The notes under the pieces: model-generated
Databases searched by the model: none
What the model saw: the letters and a program-made list of their open reading frames with translations, nothing else
What the model was told of the DNA's origin: nothing
Program-made: the position numbers and the translations under genes
Part shown: piece by piece, positions 27,401-34,735 of the stretch
Position numbering within the stretch: the stretch's first letter is position 1
Layout of the letters: the number at the start of each line of letters is the position of its first letter
Origin: Selenomonadaceae bacterium
Lineage (GTDB): Bacteria; Bacillota; Negativicutes; Selenomonadales; Selenomonadaceae
Direction of reading: 5' to 3'
DNA length: 64,000 nt
NCBI GenBank assembly: GCA_017549815.1
Contig: JAFYNH010000075.1
Location: 1-64,000, forward strand

Positions 27401-28133
27401 CCTCCGCGCCCGCGTCGAAAGTCACATTATCAATCGCGGTCGTGAAAGTCGTATGCCGACAATGATCGCTCCAGTAAGTATCGATAACTTTCAGCTCGGT
27501 AATCGTCGGGGCGCGTTCCTCCGTGTCGCGGAAATAGCTTTGGCAAAATTTCAAGTCGTCCAAGTTCATTGCCAAGCCGCGCAGATTCAGAAATTCTTTA
27601 AGTTCAGCGTCGCTCATGTCATTGAAATTTTTTAAGACTTCAACGTCGGGCGGAGTCTCGGCTGAAATTTTTAACGTCGTCGGCAATTCAAAGCTCGCCT
27701 CGCGTGATTCAATGGCATTTATCGAGTAGGATTTTATCTTCGCGAAGTCTTCCGCCGTAACGTCGCCGATTAAAGAAATAATCCGCGCAGAGTGAATCGT
27801 CGGCAATTCCTTTCCCGTGACAAGCTGAACACATTGCGCGGCTGAGTCGGCTCGCTGATCGAATTGCCCCGGCAAATACTCAACCGCAAAAGTTTTCGTA
27901 GCGTCAAGGTCGGCGGGCAATTCATTATAAAAATTGTCAACATTCGGCTCGCGAAAAACTATGTCGCGCACTTTGATGAAATCTTCGTCGCTCAAATCCT
28001 CCACGTCGTAGCGAACCAACAACCGCACGCCCGCTAAATTCTTAATGTCCAAAGTCTCGCGATAATCTTCAAGCAACTGTTTAGCGGGCACGTCGAAGCC
28101 ATCGCGTTTCTCAACATAAATTCTCCTTACCAT
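24456..28133 (-). CDS. purL: Phosphoribosylformylglycinamidine synthase, single-chain form
   Basis: 1225 residues from the ATG at 28133, seven bases after AGGAGG; the TTG at 28139 is too close. It converts FGAR, glutamine and ATP to FGAM in purine synthesis. An N-terminal PurS-like part is followed by the synthetase core (TYWSDHCRHTTF, FKNETHNHPTEIEPFGGAATCLGG, GGRTGRDGIGGATGSS). The C-terminal glutaminase domain has FPGTNCEYD, the nucleophile in GICNGFQAL and HGEGRF. Two short stretches, near 25495-25536 and 26297-26331, are encoded by heptanucleotide-type repeats and look inserted in frame. No other pur gene is adjacent. Confidence 0.95.
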   Translation of the reverse strand: MVRRIYVEKRDGFDVPAKQLLEDYRETLDIKNLAGVRLLVRYDVEDLSDEDFIKVRDIVFREPNVDNFYNELPADLDATKTFAVEYLPGQFDQRADSAAQCVQLVTGKELPTIHSARIISLIGDVTAEDFAKIKSYSINAIESREASFELPTTLKISAETPPDVEVLKNFNDMSDAELKEFLNLRGLAMNLDDLKFCQSYFRDTEERAPTITELKVIDTYWSDHCRHTTFTTAIDNVTFDAGAEVIERAFKEYLSVHNPDKDISLMDLGTIGAKIVKPQGLDTSEEINACSIKITAQIDGHEEDWLVMFKNETHNHPTEIEPFGGAATCLGGAIRDPLSGRSYVYQAMRVTGAADPRKKFSETLPGKLPQKKIIRGAAQGYSSYGNQIGLATGQVKEIYHEGYLAKRMEIGAVIAAAPSSNVIRERPCAGDKVILLGGRTGRDGIGGATGSSKVHTTESLATAGAEVQKGNPPTERKIQRLFRNPDAAKLIKRCNDFGAGGVAVAVGELAAGLKINLDAVRKKYDGLDGTELAISESQERMAVVLDKNDVEKFIALADAENLEAYEVAEVTDSGRMIMNWRGKEIVDISRKFFDTNGVKRHIRCQVSGIRGKGEITKLKAPNWLENLRGLNICSQKGLVERFDSTIGASTVLMPFGGKNQLTPAEGMVAKIPCDGETSTATAMTFGFDADISEQSPFHGAIDAVTSSLAKLTAIGADYSKAYLTFQEYFEKLGDNPEKWGKPLAALLGAFIAQKNFGVAAIGGKDSMSGTFENLNVPPTLVSFAVAVVDADKVISPEFKAPNHKIYLVECPRDDDGVPNFDELKKNFAKVHELICAGKIISAETLQAGGIVEAISKMAIGNDIGFEKQLGMWNEELGIKNYGSLVVEANCELDFKLLGETIAEPVIKIGDDKISLDDIKKALSEPLEKIFPTKIKNQSANIIPNELYRTNKRFSVQIKLAKPKIFIPVFPGTNCEYDSAKVWQKAGGIPEIFIVRNLTPQSVEESIEAMAEKIRSAQIIMLPGGFSGGDEPDGSGKFIAAMFRNPKIAEEVMNLLNKRDGLILGICNGFQALIKLGLLPYGEIRELEEDSPTLTHNSLGRHVSQYVYTRIASNLSVWLAKNSVGDVHAIPVSHGEGRFVASDAWLKKLAENGQIATQYVDFADNPTNELPFNPNGSAWAIEGITDASGRIFGKMGHSERIGEYICKNIHGNKDQKLFEAGVEYFS
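25495..25536. repeat. Heptanucleotide array B, inside purL
   Basis: Six 7-mers in register, TTCCTAA and TTCCTCA being typical on plus. On the coding strand they read as AATTAGG-like units, matching array A. They encode roughly LGMWNEELGIKN in the linker before the PurL glutaminase part, without breaking the frame. Confidence 0.75.
26297..26331. repeat. Heptanucleotide array C, inside purL
   Basis: Five 7-mers starting with CC, with CCTGACA repeated twice. The same units occur in intergenic array F near 42160-42180. They encode about CQVSGIRGKG between two conserved PurL segments. Confidence 0.75.
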
Positions 28134-28195
28134 TGGCAAGCCTCCTCAAAAGTTTTAAGGTAATTTTAACACAGCGAGGGGAATTGTACAAAGTA

Positions 28196-28236
28196 AAAAC
28201 CCCTCCAAGCATTAGTCGAAGGGGTTCTTTTTATTG
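28196..28236. terminator. Terminator between purL and the preceding minus-strand gene
   Basis: AACCCC and GGGGTT form a stem with T-runs on both strands. On the minus strand it closes the gene at 28247-28882. Confidence 0.75.
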
Positions 28237-28246
28237 CTATTTCTAT

Positions 28247-28882
28247 TCAAATTGTTATGTCAACTGTAGAATGCTGTTTGCGATAGGTATCATTATCTTT
28301 TTGACGGAGTTCGTCCTCAAGTCGTGCAAGTTGCCGCTGTAAGTCGGGATTATCTGTCTGCGCGGTAATTTTCTGCTCCAACTGCGCTTTTTTATTTTTG
28401 AGCAATTTAATTTCGGCGTCTACCTTATCTGTCGAGATTTTAGAAGATTTTTTAGGCGAACGACCTGCCAAACGTTGTTTTTCTTCCTCCGTGAAGTGCA
28501 TAAGCGACCGAGTTGTCTTGTCATCATTGAATTGCCCGATACTCCACATGCTCGTTTCGCCCTTGCTGTCGATAACTACGCCTTGAGACTTAAGCCCGGG
28601 ACGATTGGCGGAACTTTTTAATACTTGGTCGAAATCGTAAATCAAAGCCTCGTATTCCAATTTCTTTTCGGGGTCGTTAGCCATTTGACGCAGAATATTG
28701 GGCGCGATAGTGATATTGTTAGTGCCGCTACCGCCAAAAGGTTGAGTTCCTACGCTGAAATTTATATCCTTAAACTGTTTGGACAAATCGCTAAGGACAT
28801 TTTCAGATTTTTCGTCTTTGCGCTCTTGAGCATAAGCAAGCGCGGCTTCCGTGACGTAACTGTTGCCGATTTTCACTGGCAT
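28247..28882 (-). CDS. Conserved Firmicute protein of unknown function, DUF6033-like
   Basis: 211 residues. The N-terminus PVKIGNSYVTEAALAYAQ is followed by NFSVGTQPFGGSGTNNITIAPNILRQM and YEALIYDFDQVL. The C-terminal ~60 residues form a coiled coil (KLLKNKKAQLEQK, LARLEDELRQKD). I recall this pattern from DUF6033-type proteins but cannot confirm it. No signal peptide is seen. The ATG at 28882 is ten bases after AAGGAG; the TTG at 28891 is too close. The promoter upstream has a run of twelve A in its spacer. Confidence 0.6.
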   Translation of the reverse strand: MPVKIGNSYVTEAALAYAQERKDEKSENVLSDLSKQFKDINFSVGTQPFGGSGTNNITIAPNILRQMANDPEKKLEYEALIYDFDQVLKSSANRPGLKSQGVVIDSKGETSMWSIGQFNDDKTTRSLMHFTEEEKQRLAGRSPKKSSKISTDKVDAEIKLLKNKKAQLEQKITAQTDNPDLQRQLARLEDELRQKDNDTYRKQHSTVDITI

Positions 28883-28918
28883 GTTAATCAATCTCCTTCC
28901 TTTGAAAACGTTTGAAGC

Positions 28919-28946
28919 ATTATAAAAAAAAAAAATGGATTGTCAA
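28919..28946 (-). promoter_or_regulatory. Promoter with a 12-A homopolymer spacer
   Basis: On minus, TTGACA (28941-28946) and TATAAT (28919-28924) are separated by 16 bases, of which twelve are a homopolymer run with the end of the -10 box (28924-28935 on plus). Gain or loss of one or two bases would move the spacer between 15 and 18. Confidence 0.65.
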
Positions 28947-28981
28947 TAACTCATCAGAAAAATTTTTAGCTATTTTGAACG

Positions 28982-29020
28982 AAAAAATCCCTCCGACATT
29001 GTGCCGAAGGAATTTTTTAT
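28982..29020. terminator. Terminator after the YoeB-type toxin gene
   Basis: The stem TCCCTCCG/CCGAAGGA has T-runs on either side. Its sequence is close to that of the terminators at 29566 and 31237. Confidence 0.7.
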
Positions 29021-29280
29021 TTGTCGCCGTAATGTGTTCCGCATTTATATATTTCTATCATTTCATTTTCGATTTTGAAGATTAAGCGGTTCTTTTCATC
29101 AATACGAACGCTCCACCAACCTGACAATTCACCTTTTAACGGTTCGGGTTTGCCTATGCAGTTATAGCCGTTCCTGTCTATGTCTTTCAGCAAATTATTT
29201 ATACGCTTCAAAGTCTTTTTGTCCTGTGTTTGCCAATGCAAATAAGCCGCCCATGCTGTATCATGCCATGTTAAATTCAT
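29017..29280 (-). CDS. yoeB: Txe/YoeB-family toxin
   Basis: 87 residues. The N-terminus LTWHDTAWAAYLHWQTQDKKTLKRINNLLKDI and the C-terminus GWWSVRIDEKNRLIFKI plus YKCGTHYGDK fit YoeB/Txe ribosome-dependent mRNA interferases. The Arg and the C-terminal His/Tyr of the active site are present. The start overlaps the last base of the antitoxin stop. A fragment of a second copy is at 31272-31346. Confidence 0.9.
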   Translation of the reverse strand: MNLTWHDTAWAAYLHWQTQDKKTLKRINNLLKDIDRNGYNCIGKPEPLKGELSGWWSVRIDEKNRLIFKIENEMIEIYKCGTHYGDK

Positions 29281-29516
29281 TACTCTACCTCTATTAAGTC
29301 ATGTTTATGCATATTGCGTCCATGCTTAACATCTTCTGATATTCTTTTGAGTTCGTTGATATTTTCGTCGCTCCAAAACGGGTCGAGTTCCAATTTCCCG
29401 CCGTATTTTACGCTGTTCCTTAACATCTTAATGCAATCCATAAAACTCATGCCAGTCGTTTCCTTAAATTCTTTTAATTCTTCGCTGTCAATCATTAAAT
29501 TTATCGTCTCTGTCAT
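29280..29516 (-). CDS. RelB/DinJ-type antitoxin of the YoeB-like toxin
   Basis: 78 residues. The N-terminus TETINLMIDSEELKEFKETTGMSFMDCIKML looks like a ribbon-helix-helix of the RelB/DinJ type. The C-terminus DPFWSDENINELKRI and HDLIEVE is typical of Firmicute RelB antitoxins and should wrap the toxin. The ATG at 29516 follows GAGGTGATAAAA. A promoter TTGACA-N16-TAAAAT lies just upstream on minus. Confidence 0.8.
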   Translation of the reverse strand: MTETINLMIDSEELKEFKETTGMSFMDCIKMLRNSVKYGGKLELDPFWSDENINELKRISEDVKHGRNMHKHDLIEVE

Positions 29517-29565
29517 TTTTATCACCTCGAAACTATTTTATCAAAGATTTTCAGTATGTCAAACG

Positions 29566-29600
29566 AAAAACCCTCCGACTGTGCGCCAAAGGGCTTTTTT
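29566..29600. terminator. Terminator after the carboxylesterase gene
   Basis: AACCCTCCG and GCCAAAGGGCTT form a hairpin next to T-runs on each strand. The carboxylesterase stop codon touches it. Confidence 0.7.
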
Positions 29601-31170
29601 AGCTTTCATAGATATAGCGCAAGGAATTTAGGTTTTCCGTATTCAAATCTTTATGTAAAACACAGCCGCTTGAGTTTAGCTCCATAGTTTGGCGATTATC
29701 TGCGGTATATTTCTCCCAATGCGGCATGAATTCATTGTTCGGATTGCCCGTAGCCGCAAATGACGCCCATGATGCTTGAATTTGCCTTACAAAATGAGGC
29801 GCAGGATTCGGATTGTAATTTTTATCGGGCAAATTGAAGGTATAAACTAAGTCAATGCCGTGATACGCACGCAAATTTTCAATCGGAGACTGCTCGCTAA
29901 ACAAATAATAGTACACGTCATTAAATTTTGATTGATATTCCGCCATAATTTCTTGACCGACTCGCCAATCAACATTGTTTGCAAAATTAATGTAGTTTTC
30001 TTCGGTATCGGGGCGATTTCCAAGCCATTTGCGATAAACTTCCTCAGTTGTATCCGTTCCATTGTATTTCGCCAAGACAAATCGTGAATTCTCGCGGAGA
30101 ATATCAAAAAATCTTGGACTCGTGAACAAAAGCCAAAAACACCATTCATCTGAAGCCGTGCCTGTCAAAAATTTAATTTCGCTCGCGTAGCCGTCTTTTA
30201 ATGCCTTAAACGGCTCATTAGGAATAAATTTCCCGTCGCATGTCGGCATATAATTCAAAAGTGACGTATTCGGATTAAGACTATTAACTTTTTCATAAAT
30301 ATTAATCAGTTCGGCGGAAGATTTCTTCATAAGCTCATTAATCGTCTTTGCGACGCTCATTTCCATAAAAGTTTGGGCAACTTTGGCTGATTCTTCGGGC
30401 GTATTGTAAAGACCCAAATGTCCCGACTGCGGAATTGCTTTTTGGAATAGATTTTTAGCGGCAGGAGTAATTGTAAGCAACATAACCGAAGTTGAGCCGG
30501 CACTTTGCCCAAAAATAGTAATATTATCGGGATTGCCGCCGAATTCGGCGATATTTTCCTTAATCCATTGCAAAGCCGCGATTTGGTCTTTAATTCCGAG
30601 ATAACCGCTGTCCTCAAAGCTTGAATCAATGCTTGCGAGATTCAGAAAGCCGAAAATGTTCAGCCGATAGTTAATCGTGACGAGAATAATATCATTTTCA
30701 GCCGCAAAATTCATTCCGTTATAGCGAATATCGCTGGTTCCGCCGGTTTGAAAGCCTCCGCCGGGTATGAATACCATTACAGGCAAATTTTTCTTTTCGC
30801 CGCGTGTCCAAATGTTCAGCGTCAAGCAATCTTCGCTTTGCGGTCGGATAGATGAAGTTTCTCTGTAGTCAACAGTTTGCATAGCCGTAAATCCGAATTT
30901 TTTGGCGTCGAAAGTCTTATCGGACGGTTTAAGCTGTTTAGGAGCTTGCCAGCGCAAATTTCCTATTGGTGGTTGAGCATATGGAATTCCCAACCAAGTT
31001 TTAACGCCGTTTTTATCCAAAAAACCATTGAATGTGCCGTAGTGAGTTTTGACTGTGCAATTATCTGCCGCAAAAACTTTCTCGTCGGGCAAAAGTCCAA
31101 TCGTATTGACTGAAACTAATCCAACTGCGGCACTTTTGATAAAGTCTCTGCGATTTAGCTCTTTAATCAT
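29599..31170 (-). CDS. Tat-exported type B carboxylesterase
   Basis: 523 residues. The N-terminus NRRDFIKSAAVGLVSVNTIG is a twin-arginine signal. The carboxylesterase B core follows: GIPYAQPPIGNLRW, SEDCLTLNIW, the oxyanion GGGF, the nucleophile in FGQSAGSTSV and a late His in RAYHGIDL. The enzyme would hydrolyse carboxylic esters outside the cytoplasm; plant- or diet-derived esters are possible substrates. A promoter TTGACA-N16-TAAAAT lies at 31205-31232. Confidence 0.9.
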   Translation of the reverse strand: MIKELNRRDFIKSAAVGLVSVNTIGLLPDEKVFAADNCTVKTHYGTFNGFLDKNGVKTWLGIPYAQPPIGNLRWQAPKQLKPSDKTFDAKKFGFTAMQTVDYRETSSIRPQSEDCLTLNIWTRGEKKNLPVMVFIPGGGFQTGGTSDIRYNGMNFAAENDIILVTINYRLNIFGFLNLASIDSSFEDSGYLGIKDQIAALQWIKENIAEFGGNPDNITIFGQSAGSTSVMLLTITPAAKNLFQKAIPQSGHLGLYNTPEESAKVAQTFMEMSVAKTINELMKKSSAELINIYEKVNSLNPNTSLLNYMPTCDGKFIPNEPFKALKDGYASEIKFLTGTASDEWCFWLLFTSPRFFDILRENSRFVLAKYNGTDTTEEVYRKWLGNRPDTEENYINFANNVDWRVGQEIMAEYQSKFNDVYYYLFSEQSPIENLRAYHGIDLVYTFNLPDKNYNPNPAPHFVRQIQASWASFAATGNPNNEFMPHWEKYTADNRQTMELNSSGCVLHKDLNTENLNSLRYIYES

Positions 31171-31204
31171 AAAAACATAACCGCCTTTTTTATTTTTGAT
31201 TTGA

Positions 31205-31232
31205 ATTTTAGCAGAAATTTTTTGATTGTCAA
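31205..31232 (-). promoter_or_regulatory. Predicted promoter of the carboxylesterase gene
   Basis: On minus, TTGACA (31227-31232) and TAAAAT (31205-31210) are spaced by 16 bases, 35 bases before the ATG. Confidence 0.65.
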
Positions 31233-31236
31233 ACGA

Positions 31237-31271
31237 GAAAACCCTCCGACACGCGCCGAAGGGCTTTTTTT
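31237..31271. terminator. Terminator following the YoeB toxin fragment
   Basis: AACCCTCCG and CCGAAGGGCTT form a stem with T-runs on both strands. It is nearly identical to the terminators at 28982 and 29566 and sits in the same place relative to the toxin fragment. Confidence 0.7.
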
Positions 31272-31346
31272 ACTTATCTTCGTAATGTGTGCCACATTTA
31301 TATATTTTTATCATTTCATTTTCGGTTTTGAAGATTAAGCAGTTTT
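31272..31346 (-). pseudogene. C-terminal fragment of a second YoeB toxin
   Basis: Twenty-four codons read NCLIFKTENEMIKIYKCGTHYEDK then stop. They match the end of the intact toxin at 29017-29280 in all but five positions (NRLIFKIENEMIEIYKCGTHYGDK). The upstream part of the gene is gone. This was once a complete toxin-antitoxin copy with the same terminator. Confidence 0.8.
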
Positions 31347-31410
31347 TTAAAGCATTCAATCTTTGTCAAGCGTGATGATTTATGCTACAATCTGCGCGGA
31401 GGTGTTATTT

Positions 31411-32118
31411 ATGAAAATTTTTAGCTTGACTCTGTTAATCGTGATGATATTTTGCGCAACGACTTTTGCCGAAGAAGTTCACCCGCCGATAATTTCCGTA
31501 AGCGGCGAAGGAATTGTTGAGGCGTCGCCCGACCGCGCTACTATTTCCGTCGGCGTCGTCACCCGCGATAAAAATCCGTCCGCCGTCCAAGCCGCTAATG
31601 CCAAAGCCGCTTCGTCCGTTATCAATTCGATTGTCGCGCTCGGCATTGAACGTAAAAATATTTCGACGGGCAACTACAACTTCAGCCCGACTTATCGCCA
31701 CTCCGATAACGGGCGCAGTGAAATCGACGGCTATGAGGCGACCAATTCCGTTACGATTGTCGTTGACGATTTGAATCTTGTCGGCAAAATTATCGATACC
31801 GCCCTGTCGAAAGGTGCCAATAGAGTTGACTCCCTACAATTCGGACTTCGCAATAAAAATTCTTATCAAGACGAGGCTTTGAGGCTTGCAATTCTTGACG
31901 CCAAACATAAAGCCGAAATTGCGGCGGCGGCTCTCGGCAAAAGTATCGTCGGCGTCTATTCCGTGTCGATTAATCACAGCTCAATAGATGCTCCCCGCAA
32001 TTACAAAATGGCTCGAAATATGGCGGCGGACGAAGCGGTAGGGATTGAAACTCCCATTGAAAGCGGAACCCTCCATTGCTCGGCGAATGTCCACGTAGAA
32101 TTTGAAATCAGCAAATGA
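31411..32118 (+). CDS. SIMPL-domain (DUF541) periplasmic protein
   Basis: 235 residues. A signal peptide (KIFSLTLLIVMIFCATTFAEE) is followed by the SIMPL domain, with ISVSGEGIVEASPDRATISVGV at its start. Then come GYEATNSVTIVV and a C-terminal region with ALRLAILDAKHKAE and HVEFEIS. The family acts outside the cytoplasm; its function is not settled. The ATG at 31411 follows GGAGGTGTT. It overlaps the acyltransferase gene by four bases. Confidence 0.88.
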   Translation: MKIFSLTLLIVMIFCATTFAEEVHPPIISVSGEGIVEASPDRATISVGVVTRDKNPSAVQAANAKAASSVINSIVALGIERKNISTGNYNFSPTYRHSDNGRSEIDGYEATNSVTIVVDDLNLVGKIIDTALSKGANRVDSLQFGLRNKNSYQDEALRLAILDAKHKAEIAAAALGKSIVGVYSVSINHSSIDAPRNYKMARNMAADEAVGIETPIESGTLHCSANVHVEFEISK

Positions 32119-33176
32119 AAAAGCCATACCTTAAATCAATCGAATACATACGCGGCTTGGCAATGCTCGGCGTCGTGGCAATTCATACAGGTTCGCAATA
32201 TCTGCTTAACCCCACGCCGAATATTCACCTTGTCGCACTTTTTGAAATCGTCTCGCGGTTCAGCGTGCCGATTTTCTTTTTTATATCAGCGTTCGGATTG
32301 TTCTATCGCATGAATCTTGCCGAGCCGTTCGATTATGGAAAATTTTTACGGCGACGCTTTAAGGCGGTATTAATTCCGTATTTAATTTGGTCGACGCTTT
32401 ACATTGTGCACGATAACTGGTTTAACGGCTGGCAACTTTTCCCAGAAGCAGATTACGCGGCGGAAATTTATTTCTTCGGGCTGGCGAAGTATCATTTATA
32501 TTTTTTAGTGATACTGATTTGGTTTTATCTTTTAATGCCGCTGTGGATTTACTTAGTTAAGCGCATGACGCCCACTCGCTTGATTTTATTACTCGCCGCG
32601 CAGATTGTCTTTGATTGCTGGTCGAGTTATTGCGTTGGAACGACGGAAAATCTTTTCATGAAGTGGCGATTAAATTGGCTGGTCTTGCATTACGTGTTCA
32701 TATTCATATTGGGCGGAGTGCTCGGAGTTCATTCGCAAAAATTTTTCGCGTGGTGTTCGGAGCAAAAAAAATTTGTCGGCGCGACCTTTTTAATCACGCT
32801 GACAATTTTGCTGGGTTGGTTCTATCTTTTAATCTATGTCAGAAATTATTCGCCGCTCGACGCAGTAAACACGGCTCATCAACTTTCGCCGCCCGGCATT
32901 TTCTACACAATCGCCGCGTCGATATTTTTCTTTACGCTATTTCAATTTGGCAAGTTCCCTGCGCCGATAAGAAAACTTTTGAGCTTGCTCGGTAAAAATT
33001 CTTACTTTGTATATTTGGCGCACCCGTTCGCAATTCATTATCTGGCAATCGGCTTGGGCAAACTCGGCTTGATAATGACGGCTCCGAACGCGCTGATTTT
33101 CTACGTCGTGACAATCGCAGTAACTTTAGGCGTCAAGGTTTCATTTCAGAAATTTTCGTTAAAAGTCCCACGATAA
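32115..33176 (+). CDS. Acyltransferase 3 family membrane protein
   Basis: 353 residues with about ten hydrophobic segments. The N-terminus YLKSIEYIRGLAMLGVVAIHTG has the conserved Arg and His of the OafA/WecH acyltransferase 3 family, which O-acetylates surface sugars or other envelope molecules. RRRFKAVLIPYLIWSTLY is another family feature. It is translationally coupled to the SIMPL gene. Its 3' end overlaps the convergent pepD gene by 44 bases. Confidence 0.88.
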   Translation: MKKPYLKSIEYIRGLAMLGVVAIHTGSQYLLNPTPNIHLVALFEIVSRFSVPIFFFISAFGLFYRMNLAEPFDYGKFLRRRFKAVLIPYLIWSTLYIVHDNWFNGWQLFPEADYAAEIYFFGLAKYHLYFLVILIWFYLLMPLWIYLVKRMTPTRLILLLAAQIVFDCWSSYCVGTTENLFMKWRLNWLVLHYVFIFILGGVLGVHSQKFFAWCSEQKKFVGATFLITLTILLGWFYLLIYVRNYSPLDAVNTAHQLSPPGIFYTIAASIFFFTLFQFGKFPAPIRKLLSLLGKNSYFVYLAHPFAIHYLAIGLGKLGLIMTAPNALIFYVVTIAVTLGVKVSFQKFSLKVPR

Positions 33177-34590
33177 ATTTTACATGCGGTTCGACGGTTT
33201 CAAGGTGAAGTCGTTCGTTAGGGCTGTGAATATTTTCGTTGGTCGTGCCGATTGAAATTATGTCTAGCTTTGAATTTTTCTTTGCGAAGAAACTCGTTTC
33301 AAGTCCCGCGTGAATCGTCTTGACTTCGGGCGCGTAGCCGTTTTGCTCCGTGAAAATTTCTTTGGCGATTTTTAAGAGCTTGCTATCAGGATTGAAATTC
33401 CAAGCGGGAGTCGGCGTCGAAAACTTACTTTCAAAGAAACAAAGTTTCGCCACTTGAGTAAAGTGGTCAATAAATTCCTCAACGATTGCATCGGCATTGG
33501 AGCGCGGCAAAATTTTAAGCTCGACAATCTCATCGTCCATATGCACTACGCCCAGATTAGACGACGCTAAAACCTGCGCGGGATTATCGGGCGACATAAG
33601 ATAAACGCCGCTGTGAATCAGCGTGATGAGATTCGACAGGTTTTCATAATCTTTAATGTGCAAAACTTTATCGGGGCGTTTGACGGTTTGCGCCTCGATT
33701 TTTACGTTCGGCTCGGTGTTGTAAGTTTTTTTAAGTTTAAGCTCAATATCCGCGCAGATTTTCTTAACAACCTCCGCTCTTAAATCCGTAGCGAAAACAA
33801 TTTCCGCGCTGTCGGGTATGACGTTAAAAGCTTTGCCGCCGTTCAAGCTCGCCAAACGAATTTTCCCGCGTGCCGTTACCTGTCGCATAATCTTAGCGGC
33901 TACTTTAATAGCATTGATTCGCCCGCTCGAAATTTCTTCGCCCGAATGCCCGCCGCGCAGTCCACTAATTTTTATTTCCACATTGTAAGGCAACTTGGTA
34001 TCGGGGCGCACGTAATGAAGTTCGCGCCGAAACGTCGCATGAACAGCACCAGCACTGCCCGCAACCAATTCGCCATATCTCTCCGAATCGCAGTTGATAA
34101 AATAATCGGCGTCAAATAAAAATCTTTTATCAAGATTAATCGCGCCGCTCATGCCCTGTTCTTCGTCGGTCGTGAAAATTATCCTAAGCTCACCATGCGG
34201 AAAGGCTTCTTGATTCTTAATCAGATAAAGAATTTCTGCAATGCCTATGCCGTCGTCCGCGCCTAAGCTTGTCCCCTCCGCCTCAAGAAATTTTTCGCCG
34301 CGAATTAATTTTATCGGGTCGGTCAGCGGATTGAATTCGTAGCCGTCCTGCGCCACGCACACCATATCCATATGCGCTTGCAGAATCGTTATCGGCGAAT
34401 TCTCTTTGCCGGGACTCGCGGGAATCACGGCAATTACATTTTTAAAATTATCCTGCAAAACTTCAAAGCCATGTTCTTCAAAAAATTTTTTTAAGAAATT
34501 GCTGACTTGCCCCTCGTGCTTTGAAGGGCGCGGGATTGCCGCCAGCTTCGCAAATTCTTCAAGTACTCCATCTAAAATTGTTTTACTCAT
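33133..34590 (-). CDS. pepD: Aminoacyl-histidine dipeptidase
   Basis: 485 residues. The M20-family PepD metal site is seen: QAHMDMV, GADDGIGIAEILYL, TDEEQGMSGA, NCDSERYGEL, and a C-terminal HAGLETSFF. It hydrolyses Xaa-His and other dipeptides in the cytoplasm. The ATG at 34590 lies eight bases after GGAG; a GTG at 34596 is too close. The gene is alone on the minus strand between plus-strand genes. Confidence 0.93.
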   Translation of the reverse strand: MSKTILDGVLEEFAKLAAIPRPSKHEGQVSNFLKKFFEEHGFEVLQDNFKNVIAVIPASPGKENSPITILQAHMDMVCVAQDGYEFNPLTDPIKLIRGEKFLEAEGTSLGADDGIGIAEILYLIKNQEAFPHGELRIIFTTDEEQGMSGAINLDKRFLFDADYFINCDSERYGELVAGSAGAVHATFRRELHYVRPDTKLPYNVEIKISGLRGGHSGEEISSGRINAIKVAAKIMRQVTARGKIRLASLNGGKAFNVIPDSAEIVFATDLRAEVVKKICADIELKLKKTYNTEPNVKIEAQTVKRPDKVLHIKDYENLSNLITLIHSGVYLMSPDNPAQVLASSNLGVVHMDDEIVELKILPRSNADAIVEEFIDHFTQVAKLCFFESKFSTPTPAWNFNPDSKLLKIAKEIFTEQNGYAPEVKTIHAGLETSFFAKKNSKLDIISIGTTNENIHSPNERLHLETVEPHVKFIVGLLTKISEMKP

Positions 34591-34735
34591 TGTCACTACT
34601 CCATTCCGTCAAAAAATCAATTCCGAAATGCCTATGGGGTTTAATTCGGCTAAAGATTGAAAAAATCCTGCGTTGTAGAAATTTCGCCGCCGTGATAGAA
34701 TTACTAAGTAAAATTTTTAGAAAGGGCAAGTTAAA

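Noticed and set aside
24456-28133. purL as a broken gene because of odd low-complexity segments
   Set aside because: The frame is continuous and all catalytic motifs of both domains are present; the segments are in-frame repeats.
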